From positions 62,001 through 126,000 of the forward strand of contig NZ_JARZAJ010000010.1 of NCBI RefSeq assembly GCF_029892105.1: DNA of 64,000 nucleotides. The letters run 5' to 3'. The stretch is from Kitasatospora sp. GP82 (lineage in GTDB: Bacteria > Actinomycetota > Actinomycetes > Streptomycetales > Streptomycetaceae). The first letter of the stretch is position 1, and each line of letters starts with the position of its first letter. The notes under the pieces are model-generated. The model did no database searches. It worked only from the letters and a program-made list of their open reading frames with translations, and was not told the DNA's origin. Of this stretch, positions 17,638-26,179 are shown in pieces. The translations under genes were made by a program, and so were the position numbers.

Positions 17638-18602
17638 TCGGTCACGCTCCCTGTCATCTCTGCCTTCTCTGCCTTCTCTGCGGCGAGCTTGACGGCACGC
17701 CGGATCTCGGCGGCGACCTCGGCCGGTCGCTCCACGGGTGCCATATGACCGATGCCGGGCAGTTCCAGCAGCCCCTGCGGATCGGGCAGCGCGGCCAGGA
17801 TACGCCGGGCGTGCACGGGCGGGGTCAGCCGGTCGTGGGTGCCGACGACCACGATGGTGGGCGCGGCCAGTCCGGCGAGCTGCTGCTTGACGTCCAACTC
17901 GTCCAGCACACGGGACCATTGGTAGCGGACGCCGGTCGGACAGGCGTGCACCACCCGGGCGGTCGCCTCCACCCGGGCGTCCGGCGTGGCCGGGCCCATG
18001 GTGCCGTACTTGAGCATCGCCTTGCTCACGGCGTTCACCGAGCCGAGCGGCAACCGGGACTGCAGCAGCCGGCGGTGCAGGAAGCGGCGCAGGCGGGTGG
18101 AGCGGATGCCGGCCGGGACGACCTTCAGCTCGGTGAGCAGGTCGCCCGGGCCGGTGCTGATCAGGACGGTGGCGGCGGTCCTGGTGGCCACGCCGTCCCG
18201 GTCGGCGGCGGCCATGATGGTTATGCCGCCCATGCTGTGTCCGGCCAGGACGGCGCGCTCCCCCGCCGGGACGAGCCGGGTGAGGACTGCCTCCAGATCG
18301 TCGGCCAGTTTGGCGGTGGAGTAGCCGGTTGCGGTAGCCGGGATGTCGCTGCGGCCGTGGCCGCGCTGGTCGTACGCCACCACCCTGTGGCCGGCGGTGA
18401 GTTGGTGGATCACCGGGGCCCAGAAGGCGATCGAGCAGGTCCAGCCGTGGGCGAGTACCACCAGCGGCGCTCCTTCGGGGCCGTACGCCTCGGCGTGGAT
18501 CCAATGGCCGTCGGCGGAGCGGATGCGGTACTCCCCGGCGGGTGCCGGGAGGGCGCAGTCGGCGGCGAGCATCCGGCCGGCCGGGACGCGGTTGGACGTC
18601 AT
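17634..18602 (-). CDS. Alpha/beta hydrolase, second gene of monooxygenase operon
   Basis: A 322-residue alpha/beta-fold hydrolase. The oxyanion-hole HGW motif follows LVVLAHG, the nucleophile elbow is GHSMGG, and the catalytic Asp and His are in VVGTHDRLTPP and LPGIGHMAP. Coupled to both neighbours by ATGA overlaps (start 18600-18602, stop 17634). In such a context it would cleave the ester or lactone made by a Baeyer-Villiger monooxygenase. The C-terminus carries a short repeated AEKAEKAE tract. Confidence 0.93.
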   Translation of the reverse strand: MTSNRVPAGRMLAADCALPAPAGEYRIRSADGHWIHAEAYGPEGAPLVVLAHGWTCSIAFWAPVIHQLTAGHRVVAYDQRGHGRSDIPATATGYSTAKLADDLEAVLTRLVPAGERAVLAGHSMGGITIMAAADRDGVATRTAATVLISTGPGDLLTELKVVPAGIRSTRLRRFLHRRLLQSRLPLGSVNAVSKAMLKYGTMGPATPDARVEATARVVHACPTGVRYQWSRVLDELDVKQQLAGLAAPTIVVVGTHDRLTPPVHARRILAALPDPQGLLELPGIGHMAPVERPAEVAAEIRRAVKLAAEKAEKAEMTGSVTE

Positions 18603-20143
18603 GCGGCGACCTCCTGGGCCACGGGGGCGGTGCGCTTGAGGAGTTCGTACTCGGCGAGGTCCACCCGGCGGGTGGCGCGGCGGAAGCTGGTGGTGGAGCC
18701 GGGCCACAGGACGGTGTTCTTGCCACCGGCGTCGAGGTACCAGCTCCGGCAGCCACCGGTGGACCAGACGGTGCGTTCCATCCGGTGCTGGAGTTCGAGG
18801 TTCCAGTGCCGCTGGGCACGGACGGTGGGCTGCAACGCGGTGGCGCCGACCGCTTCGAGAGTCTTCAACGCGTCGATGATGTAGTTGAGTTGGGACTCGA
18901 TCATCAGGATCATCGAGTTGTTGCCGAGGCCGGTGTTGGGGCCGATCACAAAGAAGAGGTTGGGGAAGCCGTGCACGGTCGACCCGCGCAGCGCCTCCAT
19001 CCCGCCCTTCCACTCCTCGGCGAGGCTGCGGCCCGAGAGGCCGAACACCTGCTCGGCGATGGGCATGTCGGTGACGTGGAAGCCGGTGCCGAAGACAACG
19101 GCGTCGACCTCGGACTCGGTGCCGTCGGTGGCCACCAGGGTGGAGCCGCGCACCTCGGCCAGACCGGCGGCGACCACCTCGGCATTGGGGGCGGCGAGTG
19201 CCGGGTAGTAGGTGTTGCTGAGCAGGATGCGCTTGCAGCCGATCCGGTAGTCCGGGGTCAGCTTGGCGCGCAACTCGGGGTCTGTGATGCCGCGTTCGAT
19301 GTTGCGCTGGGCCAGCTGCTGGACCAGGCGGAGTGTGCCGGGGCGGCGGACGAAGGCGTCCACCTGGAGCTCGCGCAGGGCGAAGAGCGAGGCGCGGCGC
19401 AGCGCGCCGGTGGGCGGGATCCTGCTGTGCAGCCACTTCTCGACGGCGGAGATCTCCCGGTCGGCGCGCGGCAGGACCCAGCCGGGAGTTCGCTGGAAGA
19501 CGGTCAGTTTCTTCACCAGGGGCTGGATCGCGGGGATGATCTGGGCGGCCGAGGCGCCGGTGCCGACCACCGCGATGCGCTTGCCTTCGAGGTCGTAGTC
19601 GTGGTCCCAGCGCGAGGAGTGGAAGACCCGGCCGGGGAATTCGGCGAGTCCGGGCAGCTCGGGGATCTGCGGGTCGGCGAGCGGTCCGGTGGCGGAGACG
19701 ACGGCGTCGGCGGTCCAGGTGCCGACGCTGGTGGTGATCCGCCAGCGGAACTGCTCCTCCTCCCAGCGCAGTTCGGTGACCTCGGCGTTGAAGCGCAGGT
19801 GGGGGCGGAGGCCGAAGGTGTCGGTGACCCGCTCCAGATAGGCGCGGATGTCCGGCTGGAAGGAGAAGCTGCGCGGCCACTCGGGGTTGGGCGCGAACGA
19901 GAAGGAGTACAGGTGCGAGGGCACGTCGCAGGCGCAGCCCGGATAGCTGTTGTCACGCCAGGTGCCGCCGACCGAGTCGGCCCGTTCCAGGATGACGAAG
20001 TCGGTGATCCCGGCGCGGCGCAGGCGCACCCCCGCGCCGAGGCCGCCGAATCCGGAGCCGACGACGGCGACCCGGACATGCGGCGTGGTCGCCGACCCGT
20101 CGGGGCCCGAGGGATGCTTGGTGCGCTTGGGGCTGGATGCCAT
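18599..20143 (-). CDS. Flavin-dependent Baeyer-Villiger-type monooxygenase
   Basis: A 514-residue FAD/NADPH monooxygenase. The FAD-binding VVGSGFGGLGAG is near residue 30, the fingerprint FxGxxxHxxxWD appears as FPGRVFHSSRWDHD, and the NADPH-binding VVGTGASAAQ follows; the ATGTG-like FGTGFHVTD lies near residue 380. It would insert oxygen into ketones to give esters. The ATG at 20141-20143 has AGGAGG upstream. It heads a three-gene coupled operon and faces a MerR regulator across a 190-base promoter region holding repeats. Gene order monooxygenase-hydrolase-SDR resembles the start of the mycobacterial mymA operon; orthology is not claimed. Confidence 0.93.
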   Translation of the reverse strand: MASSPKRTKHPSGPDGSATTPHVRVAVVGSGFGGLGAGVRLRRAGITDFVILERADSVGGTWRDNSYPGCACDVPSHLYSFSFAPNPEWPRSFSFQPDIRAYLERVTDTFGLRPHLRFNAEVTELRWEEEQFRWRITTSVGTWTADAVVSATGPLADPQIPELPGLAEFPGRVFHSSRWDHDYDLEGKRIAVVGTGASAAQIIPAIQPLVKKLTVFQRTPGWVLPRADREISAVEKWLHSRIPPTGALRRASLFALRELQVDAFVRRPGTLRLVQQLAQRNIERGITDPELRAKLTPDYRIGCKRILLSNTYYPALAAPNAEVVAAGLAEVRGSTLVATDGTESEVDAVVFGTGFHVTDMPIAEQVFGLSGRSLAEEWKGGMEALRGSTVHGFPNLFFVIGPNTGLGNNSMILMIESQLNYIIDALKTLEAVGATALQPTVRAQRHWNLELQHRMERTVWSTGGCRSWYLDAGGKNTVLWPGSTTSFRRATRRVDLAEYELLKRTAPVAQEVAA

Positions 20144-20190
20144 GCGGCGGCCTCCTGGTGCTGTGGGGCGGCAAGAGTGCAGATCCGTTT

Positions 20191-20245
20191 ATACCGAGCC
20201 GTTGATACCGAGCCATTGGATCGCGCCAGCAATCACTGGCGCGAT
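20191..20245. promoter_or_regulatory. Tandem repeat plus 26-bp palindrome between monooxygenase operon and merR
   Basis: ATACCGAGCCGTTG (20191-20204) is followed directly by ATACCGAGCCATTG (20205-20218). A perfect 10-bp inverted repeat, ATCGCGCCAG / CTGGCGCGAT with a six-base spacer, occupies 20220-20245. The block lies in the shared promoter region, 50 bases from the monooxygenase start and about 85 from merR, and is a likely operator for one or both. Confidence 0.6.
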
Positions 20246-20330
20246 TGGCAGAGTAGTCCTTGCCGGCAGTCCATGGAAGAAGGCGGACGGCATCCTTTTG
20301 CGACACCTTCGCCCCTCCCGCACCCGCTCT

Positions 20331-21113
20331 ATGCTGATCGACGTGGCGGAGAGCGAGAGCACAGGCGCAGGCGCGGCAGGCGGTGCGGCACGGGAGTACC
20401 GGGTCGAGGAACTGGCCGAGGCCGCCGGCATCACCACGCGCACCCTGCGCTTCTACCGCGAGCGCAAGCTGCTCCCGCCGCCGCGCAAGGAGGGCCGGAT
20501 CGCCTGGTACGGCGAGGAGCACCTGGCCCGGCTGCGCATGATCGCCGAACTGCTGGAACGCGGACACACCCTCGGCGGTATCACCGAGCTGATCGGCGCG
20601 GGCGAGAGCGGCCGGGACGTCGCCGAGCTGATCGGGCTTCAGGCCGCGATCACCGAGCCCTGGTCCGACGAGACCCCCGTCCACCTCAGCTGGGCGGATC
20701 TCACCGCGGCCTTCGGCGACCAGCTCACCGAGGCCAACACCGCGGAGTCCATCGACCAGGGCTACATCACCGTCCAGGAGGACGGCATCACCCATATCAG
20801 CCGCCGCCTGATGGACGCCACCGTCTCCCTGGTAGGCGAGGGCGTGCCGCTGGCCGCCGTACTCGCCGCCAGCCGCAAGGCGCAGGAGTACGCGGACGCC
20901 GTCGCCGAGGTGTTCACCGCCCTGATCCGGGACGAGCTGCTCGGCGCCCTCAGCCATACCGAGGACCTGGCTCCCGGCGAGGCCGCCCGGCTGACCGAGC
21001 AGATCCGCCGCATCCGCCCGCTCGCCCGCACCGTTGCCGACGCCCAGTTCACCCTGGCCATGGACCGGCGGGTGCACGCCGAGTACGACGCGGTGCTGAG
21101 CCGGGACGCCTGA
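20331..21113 (+). CDS. MerR family transcriptional regulator
   Basis: A 260-residue regulator. The winged helix-turn-helix is near residues 25-90: YRVEELAEAAGITTRTLRFYRERKL, then IAWYGEEHLARLRMIAELLERGHTL. The C-terminal ~150 residues lack a metal-binding Cys pattern and probably sense a small molecule. It is divergent from the monooxygenase operon and is its most probable regulator. The start is uncertain: ATG 20331 is given, GTG 20343 is equally possible, and neither has a clear ribosome site, which fits a leaderless message. Confidence 0.88.
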   Translation: MLIDVAESESTGAGAAGGAAREYRVEELAEAAGITTRTLRFYRERKLLPPPRKEGRIAWYGEEHLARLRMIAELLERGHTLGGITELIGAGESGRDVAELIGLQAAITEPWSDETPVHLSWADLTAAFGDQLTEANTAESIDQGYITVQEDGITHISRRLMDATVSLVGEGVPLAAVLAASRKAQEYADAVAEVFTALIRDELLGALSHTEDLAPGEAARLTEQIRRIRPLARTVADAQFTLAMDRRVHAEYDAVLSRDA

Positions 21114-21241
21114 TCGCCCGGAGCACGTGCGGCTGGCCTCGGGGGCGGCGTCGCGCGACCGGGCGACGACCGGACCGCTTCCGGTGCCCGGTGACCGATG
21201 CGCACCCCTCGTCACGGGGGCCGACGCTCCTTCTCGCGCGT

Positions 21242-22600
21242 TCAGGCGGACGGTGTTTCGGTGAGGAGGTCGAGGAGGCTCCGCACGGCCGCGATGCCGG
21301 CATGGGCGACGAATCGCTGACGGTACTGGCGGACGAGGCCGGCGGGCATCCTGTCGAACAGAGCGGTGGCCCGGCGGGTGCTGTGGATCGCGGCTTCCAC
21401 CTCGCCGAGCGCCAGCTGCGCGTCGACGGCATCCAGCAGACTGTTGGCCGTCAGCACGGGCGGCTGGGTTTCGGTCCACGAGCGGGGGCCGTCGTCGAGG
21501 AGGGCGGCGAAGTGCTTCAGCGCCCGCCCGGGCTGGCCCGCATCGAGCCAGGCCTTCCCCGCGACCCGGGAGAGCCATTCCTCGTCGACGTTCCGGCACA
21601 TCGGGGCGTCCTCGTCGGCCGCTTCGACGGCGGTCAGGGCGTCGGCCGCGCGGTCGAGGGCTCGGGCGCCGGCGATGACCTCCCCGAGCCGGGCGTGCGC
21701 TCGGGCCTCTCGCGCATGCAACAGGGCCCTCAGCCGGGGCGGGGAGGCCGGGGTCGCGGTCCTTGCCGCCCCGGTCAGGAGGAACGCGTCCGCGGGGTCA
21801 CCGGCCTTGACATGGTTCACCGCCAGGTCGGCCAGGCAGACGGAAGCCAGCAGGCGTGAGCCCGCCAGCGCGGCGGCGCGCACTGCGGCCAGGCGGTACC
21901 GCTCGGCCCTGGCCTCCTCGCCGAGAGCGCCGCTGAGCGTGCCGCACAGGTCGGCGATCTGCGAAGTGGCGCAGAACAGCCGGGCTCCGGCCGGCTGCTC
22001 GTACTCGTCGCCGGTCAGCAGCGCGGTGGCCAGGCCGAATTCGGCGCGGGCGACCCGCAGGAGGTCCACCGGGTTGACGACCGGCACCATCTCGGTCAGC
22101 GCGTTCACTCGGGCTTCTATCAGGGCGACGGTGTCGGGAGCGATGCGGTTGCCGTCCCGGGCCGGCAGCAGCGGCGGGTCCGCCAGGGCGGCCAGGGTCT
22201 GCCGGGTGAAGCTCGCCAGGGCGGCGCCGCCGAGGGCAAGGCGGGAGCGAGCCGGATGAAGCGCCGGCAGGTCCCATGCCGGTACGGCCCCCGGGGTCAC
22301 GTCGCGGGGCCGTGATCTGCCGGCTCTCGAGGATGCGGCGGTCCCCAGGTGCAGCCAGTGTGGCCATGCCAGGCGCTGCACCTCCTCCTCGGGCACCCGG
22401 TGAATGTGCGCGATGGCGAGCTGGGTGCTGCGGTCGGGCGGAGTGTCCTGCGTCTCCCAGCGCGACACCTTCTCCCGGCGCGCGCACAGCTTTCCGAAGC
22501 CCAGGTCCTCGTGGGTCGCGGCTACCAGTCGCGCATAGGAGACCTGCGTATCGCCGCTCAGGGCGCGCAGAAACGCCAAAGGATGCGGAGGCCGTGTCAT
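21242..22600 (-). CDS. XRE-type regulator with large C-terminal sensor region
   Basis: A 452-residue protein. The N-terminal ~75 residues look like a divergent Cro/C1-type helix-turn-helix (SYARLVAATHEDLGF...REKVSRWETQDTPPDRSTQLAIAHI). The remainder is alanine- and leucine-rich with helical repeats of TPR character (RALLHAREARAHARLGEV, then GKAWLDAGQPGRALKHF). Such proteins are frequent in streptomycetes as developmental or pathway-linked regulators. The ATG at 22598-22600 has GGAAGG upstream; ATGs at 22615 and 22663 are possible. It faces the PEP mutase-like gene across a 400-base gap. Confidence 0.82.
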   Translation of the reverse strand: MTRPPHPLAFLRALSGDTQVSYARLVAATHEDLGFGKLCARREKVSRWETQDTPPDRSTQLAIAHIHRVPEEEVQRLAWPHWLHLGTAASSRAGRSRPRDVTPGAVPAWDLPALHPARSRLALGGAALASFTRQTLAALADPPLLPARDGNRIAPDTVALIEARVNALTEMVPVVNPVDLLRVARAEFGLATALLTGDEYEQPAGARLFCATSQIADLCGTLSGALGEEARAERYRLAAVRAAALAGSRLLASVCLADLAVNHVKAGDPADAFLLTGAARTATPASPPRLRALLHAREARAHARLGEVIAGARALDRAADALTAVEAADEDAPMCRNVDEEWLSRVAGKAWLDAGQPGRALKHFAALLDDGPRSWTETQPPVLTANSLLDAVDAQLALGEVEAAIHSTRRATALFDRMPAGLVRQYRQRFVAHAGIAAVRSLLDLLTETPSA

Positions 22601-23001
22601 GGGGGCACCTTCCATTGCGGAGGCAACCGACTGTCGATGAACAGCCATCATGACGGTGAACATTCAATCCGGACTTGTTCCTCGACCTCGAACCCGATAC
22701 GTCGTCGATCAATTCCCCGCCCCGATCAACCGGTTCAGAAACACCCCACCGTCCACCGGAAGCCACACGCGACCCATGTGAAGCCCTCGCCCCACTCGCC
22801 CGCAGGATCATTTACCGGCGCAGACCGAAGAACTGCACCGGATGGACCCCGGACGAACTCCTGCACTGCCTGGCGGGACTGTTGGAGGCACGCGCGAAGC
22901 ACGCCCGGCCTACTTCCGGCGGTGCCGATCGACCGGCTTTAGTGAGCTCTGCCGGCACACCGTCGGAGTCCTGACGCACAGTAGAGGAAAAGGATCGCAG
23001 A
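22601..23001. other. Divergent promoter region
   Basis: About 400 bases between the XRE regulator and the isocitrate lyase-like gene. Short open frames occur but none with a ribosome site and recognisable product. The part nearest the regulator (22620-22700) is less GC-rich and probably holds its promoter. AAAAGGATC precedes the downstream ATG at 23002. Confidence 0.5.
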
Positions 23002-23856
23002 ATGGGATACGGAACAGCTCTTCGCGAGAGCGTGGAGGCCGAGAGGATCACTCCGCTCATCGGGGTCTTCGACATGTTCTCGGCTTCGGTTTCAGCCCGG
23101 CACTACGACGGCATGTTCGTGTCCGGGTTCGGGTTCGCCGCCTCTCATTACGGGTTACCCGACATCGGGTTCATCGCCTGGCCCGACATGGTCGACTTCG
23201 TGCAGCGGCTCCGCCTGGCGTTCCCCGCCCAGCATCTGCTCGTCGACATCGACGACGGCTACGTGGATCCGGAGGTCGCCTGCCACGTGGTCGAACACCT
23301 TGAGAGGATCGGCGCCTCGGGCGTCATCCTGGAGGATCAGAAACGCCCCCGGCGCTGCGGCCATGTGGACGGCAAGCAGATTCTCCCGCTGGAGGACTAC
23401 CTGGAGAAGCTGAACCTGGTCCTGGAAACACGACAGGACCTGGTGGTGGTGGCGCGCACCGATGCCACGGAGGAGTCGGAGATCCTGCGCAGAGCCGAGG
23501 CTCTGGCCGAGACCACCGCCGACGTCCTCCTGGTCGACGGGGTACGCAGCGTTGAATGGATCCGCAAGGTCCGCAGTGTGATCGGCGACAAGCCGCTTCT
23601 GTTCAACCAGATCGCGGGGGGCAAGTCGCCACGGTTGTCGCTGCCGGAGCTGGAGGACCTGGGAGTCGACGTCGCGATCTACAGCACGCCTTGCCTGTTC
23701 TCGGCCCAGTCAGCGATGGACAGGGCACTCAGGGAACTCCGGCGTGCCGACGGCCGCCTGCCCGAGATGACGGAGGATTCGGTGGGCGTGTCCGAGGCCC
23801 TGGAACTGCTGGAGGGCAACATCAGCCGACACCGCCGGCTGCGGCGGCCAGCATAG
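23002..23856 (+). CDS. Isocitrate lyase / PEP mutase superfamily protein
   Basis: A 284-residue TIM-barrel enzyme of the PEP mutase/isocitrate lyase family, Mg2+-dependent enzymes that make or break C-C or P-C bonds of oxyacids. Family blocks in order: FDMFSASVSA and FVSGFGFAASHYGLPDIGFI at the N-terminus, VDIDDGYVD where the Mg-binding Asp cluster falls, EDQKRPRRCGH carrying the lyase-type Cys-Gly-His loop, then VVARTDA and LLFNQIAGGKSP. The metal site reads DIDDGY rather than the usual DxDTGYG, and the substrate cannot be assigned. It is divergent from the XRE regulator and followed by a perfect 15-bp terminator. Confidence 0.88.
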   Translation: MGYGTALRESVEAERITPLIGVFDMFSASVSARHYDGMFVSGFGFAASHYGLPDIGFIAWPDMVDFVQRLRLAFPAQHLLVDIDDGYVDPEVACHVVEHLERIGASGVILEDQKRPRRCGHVDGKQILPLEDYLEKLNLVLETRQDLVVVARTDATEESEILRRAEALAETTADVLLVDGVRSVEWIRKVRSVIGDKPLLFNQIAGGKSPRLSLPELEDLGVDVAIYSTPCLFSAQSAMDRALRELRRADGRLPEMTEDSVGVSEALELLEGNISRHRRLRRPA

Positions 23857-23873
23857 GGTTCCCGCCCGAAACG

Positions 23874-23912
23874 CGGCACGGGCCGTCGGATCCTCGGCGA
23901 CGGCCCGTGCCG
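23874..23912 (+). terminator. Perfect 15-bp hairpin after the PEP mutase-like gene
   Basis: CGGCACGGGCCGTCG and its exact reverse complement are separated by nine bases, starting 18 bases after the stop codon. No T-run. Likely terminator for the gene ending at 23856. The following ~350 bases up to 24261 hold no recognisable gene. Confidence 0.8.
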
Positions 23913-24261
23913 TGCCGTGTTCGCACGGTAGGCCAGCCGACCCGTCGAGGCGTCAGACTCAGCCGAGAGGTGCTCAGTTGACGAGGCAACGCACGGCCGC
24001 CCGCCGGGCAGCGGATCTCCGCTGCTGTCGGCCGAGTTGGCTCCGCAGCGCTGAACCTCCCGCGAGGTCGGGGAGCAGCGCTGTCGGCCGTCCCGTGGCA
24101 CGCGAACCACACTGCATCCCGCACGGCGCCCATCGCACGGACCGCAAGCCCCCGGGCCCAGGAGATGCGGCCACCGGTGCACAGGTGACAGGGGCAGGGC
24201 CCGGCGCAGGTCGGGGCCGCACGGACGTGCGAGAGTGGTAGCAGCGGAAGGGAGCGCTCAA

Positions 24262-25065
24262 GTGCTGATGGAGAAGGTGGCGGAGATCCTCGCCGAGGCG
24301 TCGGCGGAGGCGGTCGAACCCCGTTTCCGGGCACTTGCCGACGGCGAGGTGATGGAGAAGGCCCCCGGGGATCTGGTGACCATAGCCGACCGGGAGGCCG
24401 AGGTGATCATCGCCCGCAGGCTGCGCGAGCTGCTCCCCGTACCGGTGGTCGGCGAGGAGGCGGTGGCCGCCGACCCCTCGCTGGCGCAGGCCCTGCGCGA
24501 GGAGCCGGCAGTCTGGCTGGTGGACCCGGTGGACGGGACCTCGAACTTCGTCGCGGGCTGCCCCGACTTCGCCGTGATGGCCTCGCTGGTCCGCTCCGGA
24601 CAGACCGTCGCCTCCTGGATCTGGCAGCCGATGACCGGGACGGCATACAGCGCCGAACTCGGTTCGGGCGCCTGGCGGGACGGGCACCGGCTGGTCCGGT
24701 CGCCCGCCACCGACGCACCGGAGAAGTGGCGCGGCACGCTCAAGAGCCGCTACCTCGATCCGCGCGAGCACCATCGGATGCAGAGCAACGCACGGGTCTT
24801 CGGCCACATCACCAACGGCCTGCGCTCGGCCGGGATGGAGTACCCGCTGATCGCCGAGGGCGAGCAGGAGTTCATCCTCTACTGGCGCACCCTGCCCTGG
24901 GACCACGCCCCCGGCTCGCTGCTGATCACCGAGTCGGGCGGCGTCTCCGCCCGACTGAACGGCTCTCCCTACCGCCCCGACCCGCCCGGTGGCGAGGACG
25001 GCCTGCTGGTCGCCTGCGACCAGGCGACCTGGGAGCACACCCGGGACGTCCTGCTCGGCCGCTGA
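24262..25065 (+). CDS. Inositol monophosphatase family protein
   Basis: A 267-residue Mg2+-dependent phosphatase of the inositol monophosphatase/histidinol-phosphatase superfamily. Metal-binding motifs: VVGEEAVA, then WLVDPVDGTSNFVAG, and C-terminal PWDHAPGSLLITESGG. Possible substrates include inositol phosphate, histidinol phosphate and phosphoadenosine phosphate; the sequence alone does not decide. GTG 24262 is chosen because GGAAGGGAG stands seven bases upstream; a GTG at 24235 begins inside that ribosome site's upstream region. Stand-alone gene. Confidence 0.9.
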   Translation: MLMEKVAEILAEASAEAVEPRFRALADGEVMEKAPGDLVTIADREAEVIIARRLRELLPVPVVGEEAVAADPSLAQALREEPAVWLVDPVDGTSNFVAGCPDFAVMASLVRSGQTVASWIWQPMTGTAYSAELGSGAWRDGHRLVRSPATDAPEKWRGTLKSRYLDPREHHRMQSNARVFGHITNGLRSAGMEYPLIAEGEQEFILYWRTLPWDHAPGSLLITESGGVSARLNGSPYRPDPPGGEDGLLVACDQATWEHTRDVLLGR

Positions 25066-25125
25066 GCCCGGGCTACCGGCCGCACAGCCGCGCCCCGGGC
25101 GCGGGCATCGCCGACGCCCGCGCCC

Positions 25126-25174
25126 CCGGTCCTGGCCCTGGCCCTGGCCCCGGTCCCGGTCCCGGTCCTGGTCC
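25126..25174. repeat. Imperfect hexamer repeat, CCTGGC/CCGGTC units
   Basis: About eight tandem six-base units (CCTGGC, then CCGGTC variants) lie between the phosphatase gene and the P450 remnant. Low-complexity DNA, not coding. Confidence 0.7.
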
Positions 25175-25220
25175 CACCCGACGATCGACTACCCGACGAT
25201 CGGCTCACCCGGCCGTCGGC

Positions 25221-25602
25221 TCACCAGAGCACCGGGAGCCGCTCCGGCAGGCGCTTGATGAAGCCCGGCCGCCAGGCCAACTGCTCGATCGGCAGCGCAG
25301 GGCGCAGCCCGGGCAGCCGGTCCACCAGCACCTGGAACGCGATCTCGGCGTGCGTTCGCCCCAGTGCGGAGGCCGGGCAGAAGTGCCGTCCCGCACCGAA
25401 GGCGAGGTGCGGGTTGGCGGCGCGGCCGAGTACGGTTCGGTGAAGCCGTCGCGCAGGTCGGCGGGCGGGCCCTGCTGTACCAGTCGGTCGATCAGCCGCG
25501 CTCCCATACGGTACGGCAGCGGCCGGAGAACGGCAGGCCCTCGAAGAGTGGCAGTGTGCCGACAGTGCCGGTGGGTGTGGTGCTCAGAAGCGTATTGCTC
25601 AT
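25221..25602 (-). pseudogene. Cytochrome P450 pseudogene, internally deleted and frameshifted
   Basis: The minus strand starts with a good ribosome site (GGAGG) and ATG at 25600-25602, encoding [12 protein letters not shown]...LPLFEGLPF, then meets a stop after ~36 codons. A second frame carries a P450 N-terminal helix ([18 protein letters not shown]). A third frame carries the C-terminal heme region: [18 protein letters not shown] with the cysteine ligand, then an intact last ~45 residues to the stop at 25221. The whole I-helix, ExxR and most of the protein (roughly two thirds) are missing. At 382 bases it cannot make an active enzyme. Confidence 0.85.
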
Positions 25603-26179
25603 GCCGTGGCCTCCGCGTCGCAGGACTGGGTGCACTGAAGTGGTTCCGGGCGGGCTGAAGTTGGCACTGGCGGGTGCGGTGGGCTGGGGAGTTCTGTGCA
25701 GCCGGTCGCCAACGGGCGTGCCGGATCACCGGGTTGGGGTGAGTCCGGACAGGCGGGGGCACTGGCCGGTCCGGGGCAGGGTGCCGCGCCGGACGGGCCG
25801 GCGTGGGGGCCGGGCTGCCGACAGGAGGGTATGTGCGGGTGGTCCGCGTGAGGGCGCGCACCAGGGGTACCGATGAGCGGTTGCTGCGCCGCTGCAAGCC
25901 CGAGGGGCGTGTGCTCCTGGTGTGGCGGCGGCTACAAGAAGTTACCGCTGGTGTTCGTCGGATCCGCAAGCCCGGTCGGGCGGTTGGCGAGATCCGATCC
26001 CTCTACGGCCGGAATCGGCTGGACAGGCGCCGGGGAAGTGTGTCCACGAAGGCTTGGCGGATCACCCGTCGGCGGGGGCCGATCCCATACCGGAGCGGCT
26101 CCCACCAGTGTGCATTCCTCCAGACGAGACCGGCGCAGGAGGGAAAAGTCTGTGGCCTGGAAGTTGTTCTGACCACCCG
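25603..26179. other. Intergenic stretch, nothing recognised
   Basis: About 580 bases between the P450 remnant and the decarboxylase gene. Open frames on the plus strand are arginine-rich and read into the antisense of the decarboxylase; no ribosome site or domain was found. It may include further decayed sequence. Confidence 0.4.

Noticed and set aside
18542..21859. 1105-codon plus-strand open frame across the monooxygenase operon
   Set aside because: Antisense to three well-supported genes and then in the wrong frame for MerR; no conserved motif.
22675..22974. 99-codon plus-strand frame between XRE regulator and PEP mutase-like gene
   Set aside because: No ribosome site and no domain; lies in a divergent promoter region.
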